Shown piece after piece: positions 37,489-45,732 of a stretch of DNA of 64,000 nt. The DNA lies in contig NZ_OGTP01000008.1 of NCBI RefSeq assembly GCF_900258035.1, positions 124,001 to 188,000 of the forward strand. The letters are read 5' to 3'. The position numbers and the translations under genes were made by a program. Under the pieces are notes generated by a model. It saw only the letters and a list, made by a program, of their open reading frames with translations, had not been told where the DNA came from and did not search any database. How positions within the stretch are numbered: the stretch's first letter is position 1; the number at the start of each line of letters is the position of its first letter. Origin of the DNA: Caballeronia novacaledonica (GTDB taxonomy: Bacteria; Pseudomonadota; Gammaproteobacteria; Burkholderiales; Burkholderiaceae).

Positions 37489-37880
37489 AAAAGACGCTTC
37501 TGCCTTCGGGCTGGATCAAGCCGCGCGGCTACGCGAACGGCGTCGCGGCGCGCGGCACGCAGGTGTATATCGCCGGGCAGATCGGCTGGGACGAACAGGC
37601 GCGCTTCGTCAGCAACGCGTTCGGCGCGCAGGCCGCGCAGGCGCTGCGCAATGTCGTGGCCGTTCTGCGCGAAGCGGGCGGCAAGCCCGAGCATCTCGTG
37701 CGCATGACGTGGTATGTGACCGACAAGCGCGCGTATCTCGCGGCGGCGAAGGAAATCGGCGCGGCGTTTCGCGAGCTGATCGGCGATTACGACATCGCGA
37801 TGAGCGCGGTGCAGGTCGTCGCGCTCATCGAAGACGAAGCGCTGGTGGAAATCGAAGCCACGGCTGTTGTCCCCGACTAA
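37485..37880 (+). CDS. RidA/YjgF-family protein lacking the RidA arginine
   Basis: This 131-residue Rid-superfamily protein has the fold markers VYIAGQIGWDE and VRMTWYVTDK, and ends VEIEATAVVPD. In E. coli RidA, Arg105 in the PARSCVEVARL segment is needed for imine hydrolysis; the aligned segment here is IAMSAVQVVAL, so the residue is Met106. This places it outside the RidA deaminase group. In an aminobenzoate pathway an enamine/imine-hydrolysing helper would make sense, because the ring-reduced intermediate carries an amino group on a double bond, but the missing Arg argues for another chemistry. ATGA overlap with the thioesterase gene. Confidence 0.88.
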   Translation: MKKTLLPSGWIKPRGYANGVAARGTQVYIAGQIGWDEQARFVSNAFGAQAAQALRNVVAVLREAGGKPEHLVRMTWYVTDKRAYLAAAKEIGAAFRELIGDYDIAMSAVQVVALIEDEALVEIEATAVVPD

Positions 37881-37892
37881 GCGGAGCACACG

Positions 37893-39530
37893 ATGGAACG
37901 GTCAGCACACGTCGATACATTCGCGCGCGATCATCTGCCGCCGCAGGATCAGTGGCCGGTGTTCCTGCTCGACAATGCGGATGTCGCCTACCCCGCGCGC
38001 ATCAATTGCGCGACCGAGTTGCTGGATCGCGCAATCGAAAGCGGACATGGCGAACGTCCCGCGATCTGGTCCGATGTGAACGGCGAGCCGCATGCAACGA
38101 GTTATCGCGAGTTGCGCGCGCTCGTGAATCGCAGCGCGCATGTGCTCGTCGATGACATGGGCCTGCGTCCGGGCAATCGCGTGCTGCTGCGCGGGCCGAA
38201 CACGTTGCAGATGGCGGTCGCGTTCTTCGCGGCGCTGAAGGCCGGTCTCGTCGTCGTGCCGACCATGCCGCTGTTGCGCGCGAAGGAACTGAAGCAGATT
38301 ATCGACAAGGCGCGCATTTCGGCGGCGCTATGCGACGTGCGCCTGACGGAAGAGTTGAAACGCTGCGAGACGAAGGGCGACGAGTACCATTGCGAAGGAC
38401 TCGCGCAAGTTCTCATGTTTCACCACGACACGCCCGGTTCGCTCGAATCGCTCGCGCTGACGAAGCCCGATCATTTCGACGCGTGCGACACCGCCGCCGA
38501 CGACGTATGCCTCATCGCGTTCACGAGCGGCACGACGGGCGCGCCGAAGGGCTGCATGCACTTTCATCGCGACGTGCTCGCGATGTGCGATCTCTTCCCG
38601 CGGCACATCCTCGAGCCCGCATCCGACGATGTGTTCTGCGGCACGCCGCCGCTCGCGTTCACGTTCGGCCTCGGCGGCCTGCTCTGCTTTCCGCTGCGCG
38701 CGGGCGCATCGACGGTATTGCTCGAAAAGCTCACGCCGGAAACGCTGCTGCGAACCGTCGAACGTTTTCGCGCCACGATCATGTTCACCGCGCCGACGTT
38801 CTATCGGCAGATGGCGCCCATTATCAAGGGCTTCGACGTGACGAGCCTGAAGAAAACCGTGTCTGCGGGCGAAGCCTTGCCCGATTCGACACGCGCGCTA
38901 TGGCGCGAGGCGAGCGGCATCGAGATGATCGACGGCATCGGCGGCACGGAGATGATCCACATTTTCATATCGTCGGCGGGTGCGGATGTGCGCGAGCATG
39001 CGATCGGACGCGCGGTGCCGGGCTATGTCGTGCAGGCCGTCGACGATGCCATGCAGCCCGTGCCGCCCGGCACGATCGGCAAGCTCGCGGTGCGCGGCCC
39101 GACGGGTTGCCGCTATCTCGCCGACGAGCGTCAGTCGAAGTTCGTGCGCGACGGCTGGAATCTGCCCGGCGATTCAGTCGTGATGGATGAAGACGGCTAC
39201 GTGTTCTATCAGGCACGCGCCGACGACATGATCGTATCGGCGGGCTACAACATCTCCGGTCCGGAAGTGGAAAGCGTGTTGATGCAGCATGAAGCGGTTT
39301 CGGAATGCGGCGTGATCGGCGTACCCGACGAAACGCGCGGGCAAGTGGTGAAGGCCTTCGTGGTGCTCAATCCCGGCTTCAAGGGCGACGATGCGCTCGT
39401 CGCCGAGTTGCAGGACTTCGTGAAGCGCAATGTCGCGCCTTATAAGTATCCGCGCGTCGTGGCGTTCCTCACTGCGTTGCCGCGCACCGAAACGGGCAAG
39501 CTCAAGCGCTTCGCGTTGCGCTCGATGTAG
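37893..39530 (+). CDS. abmG: 2-aminobenzoate-CoA ligase (benzoate-CoA ligase family)
   Basis: This 545-residue AMP-forming ligase has the P-loop FTSGTTGAPKGCMHFHR near residue 210, GGTEMIHIF near 350, the hinge region YQARADDMIVSAGYNISGPEVE, and the C-terminal catalytic Lys in RTETGKLKRF. The family includes benzoate-, 4-hydroxybenzoate- and 2-aminobenzoate-CoA ligases. With the fused monooxygenase/reductase in the same operon, anthranilate is the likeliest substrate. It catalyses the entry step of the pathway in the cytoplasm. It starts 12 nt after the Rid gene; the next gene follows a structured 85-nt gap. Confidence 0.88.
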   Translation: MERSAHVDTFARDHLPPQDQWPVFLLDNADVAYPARINCATELLDRAIESGHGERPAIWSDVNGEPHATSYRELRALVNRSAHVLVDDMGLRPGNRVLLRGPNTLQMAVAFFAALKAGLVVVPTMPLLRAKELKQIIDKARISAALCDVRLTEELKRCETKGDEYHCEGLAQVLMFHHDTPGSLESLALTKPDHFDACDTAADDVCLIAFTSGTTGAPKGCMHFHRDVLAMCDLFPRHILEPASDDVFCGTPPLAFTFGLGGLLCFPLRAGASTVLLEKLTPETLLRTVERFRATIMFTAPTFYRQMAPIIKGFDVTSLKKTVSAGEALPDSTRALWREASGIEMIDGIGGTEMIHIFISSAGADVREHAIGRAVPGYVVQAVDDAMQPVPPGTIGKLAVRGPTGCRYLADERQSKFVRDGWNLPGDSVVMDEDGYVFYQARADDMIVSAGYNISGPEVESVLMQHEAVSECGVIGVPDETRGQVVKAFVVLNPGFKGDDALVAELQDFVKRNVAPYKYPRVVAFLTALPRTETGKLKRFALRSM

Positions 39531-39544
39531 CAGGCTCGCAGCAC

Positions 39545-39608
39545 GTTTGCTTGGTAGAGTACGGGTCATGCCCGCCGCGAGGCGGCTTGCCAACTCTATC
39601 GAGCAAAC
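39545..39608 (+). promoter_or_regulatory. Long stem-loop leader between the CoA ligase and solute-binding-protein genes
   Basis: Bases 39545-39560 pair with 39593-39608 (14 of 16 positions). Inside, CCGCC (39572-39576) and GGCGG (39581-39585) close a GCGA loop, which is a GNRA-type tetraloop. An alternative small hairpin CGGG/CCCG (39562-39574) would exclude it. No T run follows, so this is not a classic terminator. It ends eight nt before ATG 39616 and could stabilise or process the mRNA, allowing the receptor gene to be expressed at a different level from the enzymes. Confidence 0.6.
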
Positions 39609-39615
39609 AAGAAAA

Positions 39616-41223
39616 ATGCTTCTGCCACGACGTTTCCTTGTTGTCACGCTTTCCGCCGCGCTTGCTTTGGGCGCGCAAACTGCATCGGCTGCGAGCAAGA
39701 CGCTCGTGTTCTGCTCCGAAGGCAGTCCCGCCGGCTTCGATTCCGCGCAGTACACCACCAGCACCGACTTCGATGCCGGCGCTCACGCCGTGTACGACCA
39801 GCTCGTCGAATTCAAGCGCGGCACGCTCGATCTCGTGCCCGGTCTCGCGGAGAAGTGGGATGAATCGCCGGATGCGAAGACCTTCACGTTTCATCTTCGG
39901 CATGGCGTGAAATTTCAATCGACGCCGTGGTTCAAGCCCACGCGCGACTTCAACGCGGACGATGTCGTGTTCACGTTCAAACGCATGATCGATCCGAACG
40001 ATCCGTTCCAGAAGGCGCATCCGGTCAGCTTTCCGTATCTGACCGATCTCGGCTACGACAAGAACATCGCGTCCGTCGAGAAGCTCGACGACTACACCGT
40101 GCGCTTCACGCTCAAGACGGCGGACGTCGTGTTCGTGCGCAACATCGCGATGGAATTCGCATCGATCGTATCGGCGGAATACGGCGCGCAATTGCTGAAG
40201 CAGAACAAGCCGGAAGACATCAATCAGAAGCCCGTGGGCACGGGCGCATTCGTATTTCGCGACTATCAGAAAGACGCGACGATCCGCTACGACGCGAATC
40301 CGGCGTACTGGAACCGGAAGGACGTGCATATCGACAAGCTCGTGTTCTCCATCACGCCCGATGCCGCCGTGCGCCAGCAAAAACTGTCGAGCGGCGAATG
40401 CCAGGTGACGTCGTTTCCGCGCCCCGCCGACATCGCCGCTTCGAAGCAGGACCCGAAGCTCACGGTGCTGTCGGGTGTCGGCTTCAACGTCGCATATGTG
40501 GGCTACAACACGACGCACAAGCCGCTCGACAACGTGAACGTGCGACGCGCGCTCGACATGGCCATCGACAAGCAGGCGATCATCAAGACCGTCTACGAAG
40601 GCGCGGCGGCCGTCGCCACGAACCCGATGCCGCCTTCGCAATGGTCGTATAACAAGGCGCTGAAAGATGCGCCGCGCGATCCCGCGAAGGCCAGGGAACT
40701 GCTGAAGGAAGCGGGCTTTCCGAACGGCTTCGCCATCACGCTATGGGCGATGCCCGTTCAGCGCGGCTACAACCCGAACGCGCGGCTGATGGCGCAACTG
40801 ATTCAATCGGACTGGGCGAAGATCGGCGTGAAGGCGAACATCGTCACGTACGAATGGGCCGAGTACAACAAGCGCGCGAAGACGAACGGCGAGCACGATG
40901 CGATTCTTTACGGCTGGCTCGGCGACAACGGCGATCCCGACAACTGGCTCGGCACGACGCTGGGCTGCGATGCGGTCCACGGCAGCAACATGGCGAAGTG
41001 GTGCAACAAGCAGTTCGACGATCTGCTCGCGAAAGCGCGCCTCGTCACCGATCAGAACGCGCGCACGAAGCTCTATGAAGAAGCGCAAGTGGTGTTCAAG
41101 GATCAGGTGCCGTACACGCCGCTCGCGCACGCCAACATCTTTCAGCCGATATCGAAGCGCGTGCACGGCTATCTGATCAGCCCGCTCGGCGGACATCGCT
41201 TCGACGGGATCACGCTCGATTGA
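39616..41223 (+). CDS. Periplasmic solute-binding protein, peptide/nickel ABC family 5 (DppA-like)
   Basis: This 535-residue precursor has a signal peptide MLLPRRFLVVTLSAALALGAQTASA and then a type II periplasmic binding protein. It contains YDQLVEFKRGTLDLVPGLAEKW, RDFNADDVVFTFKRMIDP, GTGAFVFRDYQKDATIRYDANPAYW split over the family motif, and YGWLGDNGDPDNW. The overall sequence is close to dipeptide-binding DppA. No permease or ATPase genes accompany it. It may therefore share a transporter encoded elsewhere, or bind an aromatic or peptide ligand for the adjacent pathway. Confidence 0.9.
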   Translation: MLLPRRFLVVTLSAALALGAQTASAASKTLVFCSEGSPAGFDSAQYTTSTDFDAGAHAVYDQLVEFKRGTLDLVPGLAEKWDESPDAKTFTFHLRHGVKFQSTPWFKPTRDFNADDVVFTFKRMIDPNDPFQKAHPVSFPYLTDLGYDKNIASVEKLDDYTVRFTLKTADVVFVRNIAMEFASIVSAEYGAQLLKQNKPEDINQKPVGTGAFVFRDYQKDATIRYDANPAYWNRKDVHIDKLVFSITPDAAVRQQKLSSGECQVTSFPRPADIAASKQDPKLTVLSGVGFNVAYVGYNTTHKPLDNVNVRRALDMAIDKQAIIKTVYEGAAAVATNPMPPSQWSYNKALKDAPRDPAKARELLKEAGFPNGFAITLWAMPVQRGYNPNARLMAQLIQSDWAKIGVKANIVTYEWAEYNKRAKTNGEHDAILYGWLGDNGDPDNWLGTTLGCDAVHGSNMAKWCNKQFDDLLAKARLVTDQNARTKLYEEAQVVFKDQVPYTPLAHANIFQPISKRVHGYLISPLGGHRFDGITLD

Positions 41224-41234
41224 TTGCGAGGCGT

Positions 41235-41489
41235 TCAACCTCCGCGAAACCACGCATCGATGCTGTCGCGCTCCTCGCGCTTGCCCGACTGCGTCTTGTA
41301 CGCATCGCCGCCACCGACCGCGCTGGTGGCGGCATCCGGCGCATCGTGCGCGGTCTTCGCGTGCGCTGCATGAGCGGCGCGCGCGTCGTGCGATACCGGC
41401 GCGACCGCGCCGCACTCGTCCGCGAACGCGGGCACGGCCGACAACGCCGCGCTCGCGACAAGAAGAATATTGATGGTCCTCGCTTTCAT
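41235..41489 (-). CDS. Small secreted protein of unknown function
   Basis: The 84-residue product opens MKARTINILLVASAALSAVPAFA, a clear signal peptide with an AFA cleavage site. The mature part of about 60 residues is hydrophilic, rich in Ala, His and Asp (AAHAAHAKTAHDAPDAA), and ends DSIDAWFRGG. Short periplasmic proteins of this kind are frequent in Burkholderia. GGGGAT precedes the ATG. The His-rich stretch could bind metal, but that is a guess. It converges with the solute-binding-protein gene. Confidence 0.65.
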   Translation of the reverse strand: MKARTINILLVASAALSAVPAFADECGAVAPVSHDARAAHAAHAKTAHDAPDAATSAVGGGDAYKTQSGKREERDSIDAWFRGG

Positions 41490-41787
41490 TGCTATCCCCG
41501 TGGATGATCGCTAAAAAGAGGCGCGACCGATCAACACGGTTCCCGGAATCGAATCATCGTGCAGAAAGCATCGCGCCCGCTGCATTCATTGCATGGGCTA
41601 TGCCAATGACGACGAGACGTCGCTCTGATTCGCTGCGAGGCCCGTAAATAAAGGGGATTGGCGTGACGCACGATGGCCGGCCGGAAGCGCGCATGTCGGA
41701 CGACGGCCAACGCTCGCGCGCTGTCCTGTGCGATGCAATCCGACAGCACCGCCCCGGATAGGTCCGCCAAGCCGCAAGCGGTTTCTT
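41490..41787. other. Intergenic stretch, no gene seen
   Basis: About 300 bases between two minus-strand genes. Open frames here are short, arginine- and histidine-rich and lack start signals. Locally lower GC near 41640-41660 (gtaaataaaggggatt) may hold promoter elements for the small secreted protein. No strong hairpin was seen. Confidence 0.35.
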
Positions 41788-42402
41788 CTACGCGAGCGCG
41801 GTTGCGTCGATAAACGGCGCGATGTTCTTCATCGCGCGCTCGATGTAGATCTCCTTCTCGCCGACAGGCACCACGTATTGCAACGCCTCACGCGCCGCTT
41901 TGACGCCTTCGAGCCGCGCGATCATCCACGCCGCGAGATACTGCGACGCGAGACATCCGCCCGCCGTCGCGAGGTTGCCGTTCGCGACGAACGGCTGGTC
42001 GAGCGTGCGCACGCCCGCTTCCTCGACCCACGGCTTGGTGATCGAGTCCGTGCAGGCGGGCACGTCCTGAAGCAGGCCGAGCTTCGCGAGAACGAGCGTG
42101 CCCGAGCATTGCGCGCCGAGCAACTGACGCGCGGGATCGAGCCTGATGCGCGCCAAAAGCGATGCATCGGCGACCACCTGGCGCGTGAGCCTGCCGCTGC
42201 CGACGATCACGGCATCGGCGTTCGCGGCGTCTTCGAGCGTGGCTTGCGCCTTCACCACGACGCCGTTCATCGAGCGCACTTCTTCCGAAGGCGACGCGAT
42301 CGACACCTTCCAGTCCGGCTTTTTCACGCGATTGAGAATGCCGAGCGCGATCATCGAATCCAGTTCGTTGAAGCCCTCGAAAGTAAGAATGGCGATATGC
42401 AT
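41788..42402 (-). CDS. DJ-1/PfpI family protein
   Basis: This 204-residue protein starts MHIAILTFEGFNELDSMIALGIL and has the nucleophile-elbow Cys in LLGAQCSGTLVLAKLG, followed by a His-lacking segment. A second Cys occurs in ATAGGCLASQYLAAW. DJ-1/PfpI members include isonitrile hydratases, glyoxalase III-like enzymes and regulators of AraC type; no DNA-binding domain is present, so an enzyme or chaperone role is likely. It is transcribed away from a MocR-type regulator with a 99-nt shared promoter region, which suggests control by that regulator. Confidence 0.85.
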   Translation of the reverse strand: MHIAILTFEGFNELDSMIALGILNRVKKPDWKVSIASPSEEVRSMNGVVVKAQATLEDAANADAVIVGSGRLTRQVVADASLLARIRLDPARQLLGAQCSGTLVLAKLGLLQDVPACTDSITKPWVEEAGVRTLDQPFVANGNLATAGGCLASQYLAAWMIARLEGVKAAREALQYVVPVGEKEIYIERAMKNIAPFIDATALA

Positions 42403-42459
42403 GATGTGCTCCTTTCAGCGCATGGGTTGCACGTGTCCATGCTACGGCCCAGAATAAAT

Positions 42460-42475
42460 ACAATCAAAAAATTGT
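42460..42475. promoter_or_regulatory. Short AT-rich inverted repeat in the DJ-1/MocR promoter region
   Basis: ACAAT, six bases, ATTGT (symmetric arms of five) in the only AT-rich part of the divergent gap. It lies 27 nt upstream of the MocR-type start and could be an operator or overlap a promoter. The arms are short, so chance is possible. Confidence 0.3.
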
Positions 42476-42501
42476 CATGAATACATCGAGCAGGCCCTCT
42501 C

Positions 42502-43842
42502 ATGCCGAAACCGCCGCGCTACAAGCAGATCGTCGACCGATTCGTCGAGGACATTCGTTCCGGCCGGCTCAAGGCGGGCACGCGTCTGCCGACGCATCGG
42601 GAACTGGCCGCGCGCGAAGGACTCGGCATCGTGACCGCGACGCGCGTCTATGCGGAGCTGAACGCGATGGGTCTCGTCAGCGGCGAAACGGGACGCGGCA
42701 CCTTCGTGAAGGAAACGACGCTCGCGCGCGAGCTCGGCCTCGATCAGGTCGCCATCGCCGCGGACATGGTCGATCTGAACTTCAACTATCCCGCGCTGGC
42801 GAGTCAGGCGGAGTTGTTGCGCAATGCGTTGCGGCAGTTGTCGTCGGCGGGCGATCTCGAAGCGCTGCTGCGCTATCAGCCGCATGGCGGACGCGCACGC
42901 GACCGCGCGACGGTCTCGCGTCATCTCGCGCGCCGCGGGCTCGACGCGGACGCGAGTCGCGTCATGCTCGTCGATGGCGCGCAGCACGGTCTCGCCACGA
43001 CCGTCATGGCGCTGTTGAAACCCGGTGATGTGGTCGCCGTCGATACGCTGACCTATCCCGGCTTCAAGCTGCTGGCAGAGGCGCACAGGCTCGAACTTGC
43101 GCCGCTGCCGGCGTCGGGCGCGGGCCCCGATCCCGACGCGCTCGATGCGCTCTGCAAGCGGCGGCGCGTGCGCGCGATCTACACGATGCCGACGCTGCAC
43201 AATCCGCTCGGCTGGGTGATGACGGCCATGCGCCGCAGGCAATTGGCCACGCTCGCGCGCAAGCACGGCTTCTTCATCATCGAAGATGCGGCCTACGCCT
43301 TTCTCGCCGACAACGCCCCGCCGCCGCTCGCCGCGAGCGCGCCTGAACTCACGGTGCACGTTTCGGGATTCTCGAAGAACGTGGCAACGGGCTTGCGCGT
43401 CGGCTATGTCGTCGCGCCGCTCGAATGGGTGCCGAAGATCGAGCGCGCGATCAGGGTGACGACGTGGAATACGCCCGGCGTGATGACGGCGATCGCGTGC
43501 GGCTGGCTCGAAGACGGCACGGTCGAGCGGCTCGAAGCGGAGAAGCGCGCGGACGCCTCCATGCGTCAGACGATCGCGGCGCGCGCGTTGGGAAAATTGA
43601 AGCGCGTCGCGCATCCCGCTTCGTATTTCGTGTGGCTGCCCATGCCCGAGGAAGTGCGCGCGGATCGCATTGCGGCGGCGCTGATGCAAGAGCGGATTTC
43701 GGTGTCGCTGGCCGAGCCGTTTTGCACCGCGGCACACGTGCCGCATGCGTTGCGGCTGGCGCTGGGATCGGTGGATGCGCAAACGTTGAGAAGCGCGCTG
43801 GGACGGGTCAGAGAAATCGTTGAATCTCACATCGATATTTAA
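42502..43842 (+). CDS. MocR-family regulator (GntR winged helix fused to aminotransferase-like domain)
   Basis: The 446-residue protein has an N-terminal GntR winged helix (YKQIVDRFVEDIRSGRLKAGTRLPTHRELA broken by the usual turn, then TATRVYAELNAMGLV; residues 6-65). A fold-type I aminotransferase-like domain follows, with PLP Lys in VSGFSKNVATGLRVGYV and Asp in FIIEDAAYAF. MocR proteins sense PLP or amino compounds. It is divergent from the DJ-1 gene, its likely target, and converges with a LysR gene four nt away. Confidence 0.9.
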   Translation: MPKPPRYKQIVDRFVEDIRSGRLKAGTRLPTHRELAAREGLGIVTATRVYAELNAMGLVSGETGRGTFVKETTLARELGLDQVAIAADMVDLNFNYPALASQAELLRNALRQLSSAGDLEALLRYQPHGGRARDRATVSRHLARRGLDADASRVMLVDGAQHGLATTVMALLKPGDVVAVDTLTYPGFKLLAEAHRLELAPLPASGAGPDPDALDALCKRRRVRAIYTMPTLHNPLGWVMTAMRRRQLATLARKHGFFIIEDAAYAFLADNAPPPLAASAPELTVHVSGFSKNVATGLRVGYVVAPLEWVPKIERAIRVTTWNTPGVMTAIACGWLEDGTVERLEAEKRADASMRQTIAARALGKLKRVAHPASYFVWLPMPEEVRADRIAAALMQERISVSLAEPFCTAAHVPHALRLALGSVDAQTLRSALGRVREIVESHIDI

Positions 43843-43845
43843 CGC

Positions 43846-44697
43846 TCACTCCGCGCTCTGCAGCATGTTCAGAAACGCGCGCACTTTCGCGCTCAGCAAC
43901 CGCCGCGAACTATAAAGCGCCCAGATTTCGACGGCCGGCCCCGCTTCCAGACCGAGGGCGACGAGCCGCCCCGCCGCGATCTCCGGCTCGACGAGCAAGC
44001 CCGGCAACAGCGCCACGCCCGCGCCTTCGAGCACCGCCGTGCGCGCCATCAGCAACGACGACAAACGCAATACTGGCTCGGGCGTGATCGTGCGCTCGCG
44101 GCCGTCGTCGCGCTGAATCCGCCACGCCGCGCCGTCCGCGCGCGCGAGCACGACAGCAGGCAAGAAAGATGCGTCTTCGTCGATCGTAGCGCCGCGCGCC
44201 GCGACCAGCACGCGCCGGTCGGTCGCGATGCGGCGTCCGACCAGCAGTTCGTCGGCGTCGGGATTGATGCGGATGACGAGGTCGTAACCGTCCTGCACCG
44301 GATCCGCGACACGATCTTCCGCGACGATTTCCAGCTCGACCTGCGGATACGCCGACGCAAACCGCGACGCGATGCGCGGCAGCACGACGTGCGCGAACAC
44401 GATCGGCGCGCTCACGCGCAGGCGTCCGCTCGGCACGGGCGCACGCGAGCGGATCGCTTCGGCGGCGTCGTCGATTTCGGCGAGCAGACCGCGCGTGCTC
44501 TCGTGCAGCGCGCGGCCTTCCTCGGTCAGACGCAGCGTGCGCGAGCCGCGCTCGATGAGCCGCACGCCGAGACTTTGCTCCAACTCGGCGACGCGCCGCG
44601 AGAGCGTCGCTTTCGGGCGGCCCGTGTGGCGCGCGGCGGGTCCAAAACCGCCGTGCAGCGCGACGGCGTTGAAATCGGCGAGTGCGGTCAGATCCAT
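43846..44697 (-). CDS. LysR-family transcriptional regulator
   Basis: This 283-residue regulator has the LysR helix-turn-helix MDLTALADFNAVALHGGFGPAARHTGRPKATLSRRVAELEQSLG (read in parts, residues 1-43) and a standard effector domain with PVPSGRLRVSAPIVFA. The start at 44697 was preferred to one four codons upstream because GGAA lies six nt before it and the MDL opening is typical. It is divergent from an NmrA-type gene and a long palindrome lies between them, the usual arrangement of LysR and target. Confidence 0.92.
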   Translation of the reverse strand: MDLTALADFNAVALHGGFGPAARHTGRPKATLSRRVAELEQSLGVRLIERGSRTLRLTEEGRALHESTRGLLAEIDDAAEAIRSRAPVPSGRLRVSAPIVFAHVVLPRIASRFASAYPQVELEIVAEDRVADPVQDGYDLVIRINPDADELLVGRRIATDRRVLVAARGATIDEDASFLPAVVLARADGAAWRIQRDDGRERTITPEPVLRLSSLLMARTAVLEGAGVALLPGLLVEPEIAAGRLVALGLEAGPAVEIWALYSSRRLLSAKVRAFLNMLQSAE

Positions 44698-44705
44698 TGT
44701 TCGTT

Positions 44706-44737
44706 CCATCGATGAGACGAGCCGTCTCGATCGATGG
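44706..44737. promoter_or_regulatory. Long imperfect palindrome, probable LysR operator
   Basis: CCATCGATGAGAC (44706-44718) is repeated as GTCTC-G-ATCGATGG on the other side (44724-44737), with one unpaired base and a five-base centre. It starts nine nt upstream of the LysR ATG and lies 66 nt before the NmrA-type ATG. The position fits autorepression plus activation of the divergent gene. Confidence 0.6.
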
Positions 44738-44802
44738 TCTATCGGCTCGAAGACGGAACATCTATCGTAGGCACTGTACTCAACGTATCCAAGGAGATCG
44801 AC

Positions 44803-45681
44803 ATGACTATTCTCGTGACGGGCAGCACCGGCGTTATCGGTACACAGGTTCTCGACCATCTGAAGGACAGCGGCGCGGACGTGCGCGCGCTGACGCGTTC
44901 CCCGGAGCGCGCGAGCTTTCCGGCGGGCGTGACGGCGGTCAAGGGCGAGCTGGGCGAAATCGGCACGTTGCGCGAGACGATGAAAGACATCGACACGCTC
45001 TTTCTGCTCGCGCCGAACGCCGCCGATGAACTGACGCAGGCGTTGCAGGCGACGAGCATCGCGCGCGAGGCCGGCGTGAAGGGCATCGTGTATTTGTCGG
45101 TATTCAAGGGCGACGTCTACACGGACGTGCCCCACTTCACCAGCAAGCACACGGTCGAGCGCATGATCGGGCAATGCGATCTGCCCGCGACGATCCTGCG
45201 CCCCGCGTACTTCATGCAGAACGACATCCGTCTGAAAGATGCGCTGCTGCATCACGGCGTGTACGGCATGCCGATCGGCGCTAAAGGTATTTCGATGGTG
45301 GATGTCCGCGATATCGGCGATGCCGCCGCGCGCGAACTGCTGCGCCGCGAACGCAGCGATGCGCCGCTGCCGCGCGAATCGTACGAACTCGTCGGCCCCG
45401 ACGCGCTGACCGCCGACAGCATCACGGCAATCTGGCGCGACGCGCTGCAACGCGAGATCCACTACGGCGGCGACGATCTCGACGCGCTCGAAGCGCGCAT
45501 GAAAGGCGCGGGCCCCGAATGGCTCGCCTACGACATGCGCCTCATGATGCAGCGTTATCAACAGGATGGCGCGGTGGCTTCGTCCGAGGAAGTCGCGCGT
45601 TTGACTTCGTTGCTCGGCCGGCCGCCGCGCGCGTATCGCGATTTCGCCGCCGATTCCGCACGCGAATGGAAGACGCAATAA
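44803..45681 (+). CDS. NmrA-like NAD(P)-binding protein (atypical SDR)
   Basis: This 292-residue protein opens MTILVTGSTGVIGTQVLDHL, an NAD(P)-binding glycine motif (GSTGVIG), with no YxxxK catalytic site in the normal place. The layout matches the NmrA/QOR2-type family (NAD(P)H:quinone reductases or redox sensors). AAGGAG stands ideally before ATG 44803; an upstream in-frame codon is not supported. The divergent LysR gene and the palindrome between them suggest induction by a small molecule, often an electrophile or aromatic. Confidence 0.88.
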   Translation: MTILVTGSTGVIGTQVLDHLKDSGADVRALTRSPERASFPAGVTAVKGELGEIGTLRETMKDIDTLFLLAPNAADELTQALQATSIAREAGVKGIVYLSVFKGDVYTDVPHFTSKHTVERMIGQCDLPATILRPAYFMQNDIRLKDALLHHGVYGMPIGAKGISMVDVRDIGDAAARELLRRERSDAPLPRESYELVGPDALTADSITAIWRDALQREIHYGGDDLDALEARMKGAGPEWLAYDMRLMMQRYQQDGAVASSEEVARLTSLLGRPPRAYRDFAADSAREWKTQ

Positions 45682-45732
45682 GGTAATCGACAATGCCGGG
45701 CGGAAATCAATCCGCACGCGATACGTGGATAT

